From assembly GCA_029204225.1 (NCBI GenBank), contig CM055096.1, positions 76,171,521 through 76,235,520 of the forward strand: 64,000 bases of DNA, given 5' to 3'. Both the position numbers and the translations under genes were made by a program. Positions within the stretch are counted from its first letter, which is position 1. Each line of letters starts with the position of its first letter. Positions 63,441 through 64,000 of this stretch are shown here, in pieces. This DNA is from Diphasiastrum complanatum. Taxonomy: Eukaryota > Streptophyta > Lycopodiopsida > Lycopodiales > Lycopodiaceae. The notes beneath the pieces were generated by a model, which was not told the DNA's origin, ran no database searches, and saw only the letters and a program-made list of their open reading frames with translations.

Positions 63441-64000
63441 TGATGGTGTTTATAGTAGTGATAGTGATGATGAGCTAGATTGACAACAATAAAAAATCAC
63501 TGTAATTCATAAGGTGGTGAGCACGCACTATGGTACATGAGTTCTATATGCCAACTTGAACAATCATCATCTCTTATGCAACGTATTGAACGAAATAGTA
63601 ATATTAATAACTCTCCTGGAGATTAACAGAATAGTTACTATGTCAGTTCCTACATCTACTTTGGTTCATCAATACTGTTGTTCGACGAACAATCTAGCCT
63701 TATTATGATTGAACAATAGTTGAGAACTTTCAACTCTATTTTTTTGTATATTGACACAATGATCAAGACTTATTAAAAATGGTGGAAAAGTATCTTAATG
63801 TTCTTGCACTTATCTGGTGGCAATACTGGATGGAATATGAAGCATTGACATGTTCAAAAAATTGTTGGTTACATTTCGACATAAGATTATGAAGGATTTT
63901 CACGTGAATCATTTCACAAATGATATTTCATTCGACACATACTTCTGTTATTGAAGAATATAATTTGCAGTTCATTGAAATAGATGAATATGTTAAATTT
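63441..64000. other. Unassigned right edge
   Basis: AT-rich, no element or gene recognised. C4 similarity has stopped. Confidence 0.4.

Overview
This window is nuclear DNA from a land plant with a large, transposon-rich genome. It holds one intact host gene. That gene is a brassinosteroid-signalling kinase (BSK-type receptor-like cytoplasmic pseudokinase with C-terminal TPRs), on the minus strand, from ATG at 41308 to stop at 17793. Ten GT-AG exons join without a frame error into 1,470 bp (489 residues) spread over 23.5 kb, so about 94% of the gene is intron. Large introns, many long (TC)n tracts and a non-LTR element with a C-terminal zinc finger would fit a fern or another non-flowering lineage, but the lineage is only a guess.

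Left flank (1-17.2 kb). A Ty3/gypsy element on the minus strand (G1: 1-371 plus 5557-9999, with 5' LTR and PBS) is split by a Ty1/copia element (C1, 372-5556). C1 still shows its LTRs, PBS and a near-perfect 5-bp target duplication, but it has stops, a frameshift and a deletion that removes RNase H. A second gypsy gag-protease relic follows (G2, about 10.0-12.87 kb). Then comes a CACTA-type (En/Spm) transposase C-terminus on the plus strand (13.33-14.76 kb) and several microsatellites.

BSK locus (17.2-42.5 kb). The introns carry a copia relic with two LTR remnants (intron 9), a truncated hAT-like element (intron 7), a copia RT relic (intron 5), a GC-rich 266-bp MITE-like element with 8-bp duplications (intron 4), a complete non-autonomous hAT-like element with 8-bp duplications (intron 3), and a diverged tandem duplication plus a non-LTR RT element ending in (TC)n (intron 2). 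Upstream of the ATG are a TATA box, a possible uORF, GAGA repeats and two G-boxes 16 bp apart.

Right flank (42.5-64 kb). Poly-G/poly-C tracts, a tRNA-like SINE candidate, two long (TC)n tracts around a GGAGGC-rich module, a 50-bp Z-DNA-type tract, a LINE endonuclease relic, and a copia relic (C2) whose gag and RNase H remnants are joined by a 164-bp (GA)n. After that there is a nest: a minus-strand gypsy relic (G3), entered by a plus-strand gypsy element (G4, LTR at 55652, PBS at 59340, gag to 61883). G4 was itself entered by copia C3 (56159-59031, with TSD) inside its LTR and by copia C4 (from 61884) inside its gag.

The observation I rate highest is that the copia elements carry at least eleven exact copies of the palindrome CACACGTGTG, a G-box fused to BZR1/BES1-type CGTGTG half sites. 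I saw none elsewhere in the window.
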